Notes under the pieces: model-generated
Seen by the model: only the letters and a program-made list of their open reading frames with translations
The model's database searches: none
Told to the model about the DNA's origin: nothing
Part shown: piece by piece, positions 61,315-63,673 of the stretch
How positions within the stretch are numbered: the stretch's first letter is position 1
Layout: each line of letters begins with the position of its first letter
Translations under genes and position numbers: made by a program
Assembly (NCBI GenBank): GCA_003223135.1
Contig: QHXX01000021.1
Coordinates: forward strand, 1 to 63,673
Length of the DNA: 63,673 nt
Direction: 5' to 3'
DNA from: Acidobacteriota bacterium
GTDB taxonomy: Bacteria > Acidobacteriota > Polarisedimenticolia > Gp22-AA2

Positions 61315-63673
61315 ATGAAATCGTTCTCGACCTGCCTGCTCGTTCTCGTGTTCCTCGCTTTTTCTCTCGTCCCCGCGGCCGCCCAGGAACTCACGACCGG
61401 CACGATCACCGGCCAAGTGACCGACCTGGTCGGGCGGCCGATCGCGGAGGCGGTGGTGATCGTCGTGTCGGAGTCCGGCACTCGAACCACCACGACGGAT
61501 GCGAACGGCAGGTACATCGTACCGTTCCTCCGGCCGGGGACCTACACCGTGCGCGTCGAGGCGTCCGCGGGCTTCACGACGGTGATCAAGAGCGACATCG
61601 CCGTCGCCTTGAACCAGCGCGTCACGCTCAATTTCACCCTTGAGCCCGGCAAGACCGAGACCGTCACGGTCACGGGGGCGACGCCGCTCATCGACGTCAC
61701 TTCGACCGCGACCGGGACCAGCCTGAAATACGACGACTTCGCGAACTCCGTGCCGCTCGGACGGTCGTTCACCGACACGTACGCCGTCGCTCCGGGCGTG
61801 GTCAGCGGGCTGGGGACCGGCCAGGGCAACTACTCGATCAGCGGGGCGACCGGTCTCGAGAACTCCTACCTGATCGATGGTGTCAACATCACCAACACCG
61901 GCTTCGGGGGGATCGGCGCGTACAACATCGTCTACGGCTCCCTCGGGACGGGGGTGACCAGCGAATTCCTGGACCAGGTTCAGATCAAGACCGGCGGTTT
62001 CGAGGCCGAGTATGGACAGGCCCTGGGCGGGATCATCAACACCATCGTCAAGTCGGGCACCAACGATTTCAAGGGGAACGTCGCCTGGTACGCCACGCCG
62101 CGCGGGTGGCGCAGCGGGTACACGCCCGTGCAGCTCGAGACCGGCACCTCCAACACCCTGGCGGAAAACGTCAACGACTTCGCCTTCTCGGTCGGCGGGC
62201 CGATCAAGAAGGACAGGCTGTTCTACTTTTTCGCCTACAACCCGGTGATCACCCTCGACAGCCGGCGCGCGAACGTGCTCGGAAACCCGGCCTTCATCCC
62301 CGCCCGGGCCGGGGTGTCGGTGTTCGACGAGAGCCAGACGACAGGATTCGGCGGGACGACCTACGCCACCGATCCGCTGGCTTTCCCGTCCGCCACGCGT
62401 GACCTCGACCGGACGCGACGGGCCGACAACTACGCCTTCAAGCTTTCGTGGCAGGTTGCGCCCAGTCACCAGCTCGAGCTGACCCTGTTCGGGGACCCCG
62501 CCAACGGGACCAACGGGCCCCAGCGCGACACGGCGCCCGAGTTCTCCGACATGGCGTCGGGCGGCGGCGAGAGCAAGATCCGCTACGGCTCCAACAATCA
62601 GTCTCTCAAGTGGAGCGCGGTCTTCTCGCCGAAGTTCTTCATGGAGGCGCAGATCGCCAGGCACGCCGGGGAGTTCAGGGAAACCTCGGCGGTCAATGAC
62701 TATCTGTACCGGGACCTGCGCAACCTCCTCGAGTTCACCCGGGGCGCGAACAGCTACAACGACCCGACGCTCGGCCTCCAGCCGCTGCAAGTCACGCCGG
62801 TGACGCCGCGCCAGGGCGGCGTCGGCTTCATCACGAACCAGAACGACACCAATACGGTCGAGACGCTCAAGTTCACCACGATCCTGGGCCGACACGAGCT
62901 CAAGTACGGCGTCGAGCACGACGACATCAGCTACCAGGAGTCGCCGACCTATACGGGCCCGTCCTTCAACGTCCAGCTGCCGATCAGCGACATCAACGGC
63001 CTGCCGGTGGACGCCAACAAGGATGGAGTGCAGGACACGATCTCGATCCCGACGCGCGGCGGGGGCACCGTCGATGTGCGCAACGGCGTGGGCGGCGACC
63101 CGGCGGTGGCCTTCGACAGCGCCAATCGCTTCCGGGTGACCCGCGCCCGTCTCGGGCCGGAGATCCCCCCGACCCCGTCCAAGGAATCCAACTTGTTCGT
63201 TCAGGACACCTGGTCGGTCCACCCGCGGGTCACGATCAAGGCCGGTCTTCGCCTGACCGAGGAGAAGGTCGAAGGGGCGGGAGCGTTCACGCTGCCGTTC
63301 GCCACCGAGACCGTGCAGAAGGAGACCTTCCCGGGATCGGGCTTCTTCGTCCCGACCCGGATCTTCACGCCCGGGACCTCGAGCTACTCGCCGAACAGCT
63401 ACTCGTTCGCCGGGAACCTGGCGCCCCGGATCGGCGTCTCCTGGGACGTCTTGGGCGACGGGAAGAGCCACGCGTATCTCAACTTCGGGCGCTACTACGA
63501 GAGAGTGCCGAACGACCTGGCGGTGCGCGCCTTCAGCAACGAGGTCGGGATCAGCCTGGAAGAGTTCAGGGACCGGAACCTCACAATGCCGCGCACCGTC
63601 GCCGGCGGCGCCTCGACGTGCGTCGACAGCAGCGGGGCCGACACCGGGCTGGGCGGGTGCGACACGATCGTCC
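61315..63673 (+). CDS. Oar-like TonB-dependent receptor with carboxypeptidase-regulatory-like domain, partial
   Basis: The ATG at 61315 (GGGGAGGG upstream) opens 786 codons that run off the window. Residues 1-25 are a signal peptide ending AAAQE. Residues about 27-110 form a carboxypeptidase-regulatory-like beta domain (GTITGQVTDLVGRPIAEAVV, DANGRYIVPFLRPGTYTV). A plug domain follows (GNYSISGATGLENSYLIDGV, GGFEAEYGQALGGIINTIVK), then the start of the barrel (FSVGGPIKKDRLFYFFAYNP, LFVQDTWSVHPRVTIKAGL). Such receptors import large ligands using TonB energy and are very abundant in Acidobacteriota. It has its own sigma-54 promoter. The ligand is unknown. Confidence 0.93.
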   Translation, partial: MKSFSTCLLVLVFLAFSLVPAAAQELTTGTITGQVTDLVGRPIAEAVVIVVSESGTRTTTTDANGRYIVPFLRPGTYTVRVEASAGFTTVIKSDIAVALNQRVTLNFTLEPGKTETVTVTGATPLIDVTSTATGTSLKYDDFANSVPLGRSFTDTYAVAPGVVSGLGTGQGNYSISGATGLENSYLIDGVNITNTGFGGIGAYNIVYGSLGTGVTSEFLDQVQIKTGGFEAEYGQALGGIINTIVKSGTNDFKGNVAWYATPRGWRSGYTPVQLETGTSNTLAENVNDFAFSVGGPIKKDRLFYFFAYNPVITLDSRRANVLGNPAFIPARAGVSVFDESQTTGFGGTTYATDPLAFPSATRDLDRTRRADNYAFKLSWQVAPSHQLELTLFGDPANGTNGPQRDTAPEFSDMASGGGESKIRYGSNNQSLKWSAVFSPKFFMEAQIARHAGEFRETSAVNDYLYRDLRNLLEFTRGANSYNDPTLGLQPLQVTPVTPRQGGVGFITNQNDTNTVETLKFTTILGRHELKYGVEHDDISYQESPTYTGPSFNVQLPISDINGLPVDANKDGVQDTISIPTRGGGTVDVRNGVGGDPAVAFDSANRFRVTRARLGPEIPPTPSKESNLFVQDTWSVHPRVTIKAGLRLTEEKVEGAGAFTLPFATETVQKETFPGSGFFVPTRIFTPGTSSYSPNSYSFAGNLAPRIGVSWDVLGDGKSHAYLNFGRYYERVPNDLAVRAFSNEVGISLEEFRDRNLTMPRTVAGGASTCVDSSGADTGLGGCDTIV

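Noticed and set aside
60970..63471. An 833-codon minus-strand open frame
   Set aside because: It is antisense to the TonB-dependent receptor and nadC upstream region; its translation has no recognisable domain and is Arg/Gly/Asp-rich, as expected of a GC-rich shadow.

Overview
The window is high-GC DNA that is almost entirely coding. It has long co-directional gene runs, many 4-bp ATGA/GTGA stop-start overlaps and no tRNA, rRNA, insertion sequence, prophage or CRISPR array that I can see. An outer membrane is shown by LptE, a fused LptF-LptG, a Wza-like export protein and an Oar-type TonB-dependent receptor. With an MglA-type GTPase and a non-animal-type adenosylhomocysteinase, this suggests Acidobacteriota or a neighbouring deep Gram-negative lineage, probably from a metagenome-assembled genome. 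The lineage is an inference from gene content.

Region 1 (1-8646, minus strand) is the accessory part. One operon reads from a promoter at 8619-8646: nucleotidyltransferase-like protein, PqqD-like chaperone, radical SAM/SPASM protein, a 65-residue Cys-containing peptide, HPr-kinase-like protein, response regulator, degenerate GspE-like ATPase fused to an HD domain, S24/S26-like domain fused to a Wza-type polysaccharide export protein, and a Wzz-like chain-length protein cut by the window edge. The first five look like a peptide-modification (RiPP-like) system, physically coupled to polysaccharide export.

Region 2 (8721-24639, plus) holds leuS, lptE, holA, guaA, dnaE, metK and ahcY, then a prohibitin-like/phosphodiesterase/TPR tripartite protein and a secreted HEAT-like protein.

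Region 3 (24670-41230, minus) holds the fused lptF-lptG, a palindrome-rich gap, parAB, a bifunctional-nuclease-family gene, miaB, a HIT protein, an HU/IHF gene and a broken rpsA. Upstream lies an operon of cNMP-FHA protein, ubiD, a small unknown, trpS, scpA, scpB, rluB and hisC. The break in rpsA (internal loss plus an in-frame TAG) is the strongest sign of decay or misassembly.

Region 4 (41342-61314) alternates strands: an M23 peptidase, the glnA-glnE pair, a truncated secreted AMMECR1-like protein, an unknown secreted protein, a CPBP protease, an MglA-like GTPase with a long tail, der, HU, a site-2 protease, comEC, and an operon of nadC, birA, coaX and an unknown.

Region 5 (61099-63673, plus) is a consensus sigma-54 promoter followed by the first 786 codons of an Oar-like TonB-dependent receptor that runs off the window.

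Several genes (lptE, the M23 gene, lptFG, the AMMECR1-like gene, the site-2 protease) have a -10-like hexamer only 7-12 nt before the start codon, which implies leaderless or nearly leaderless mRNAs.
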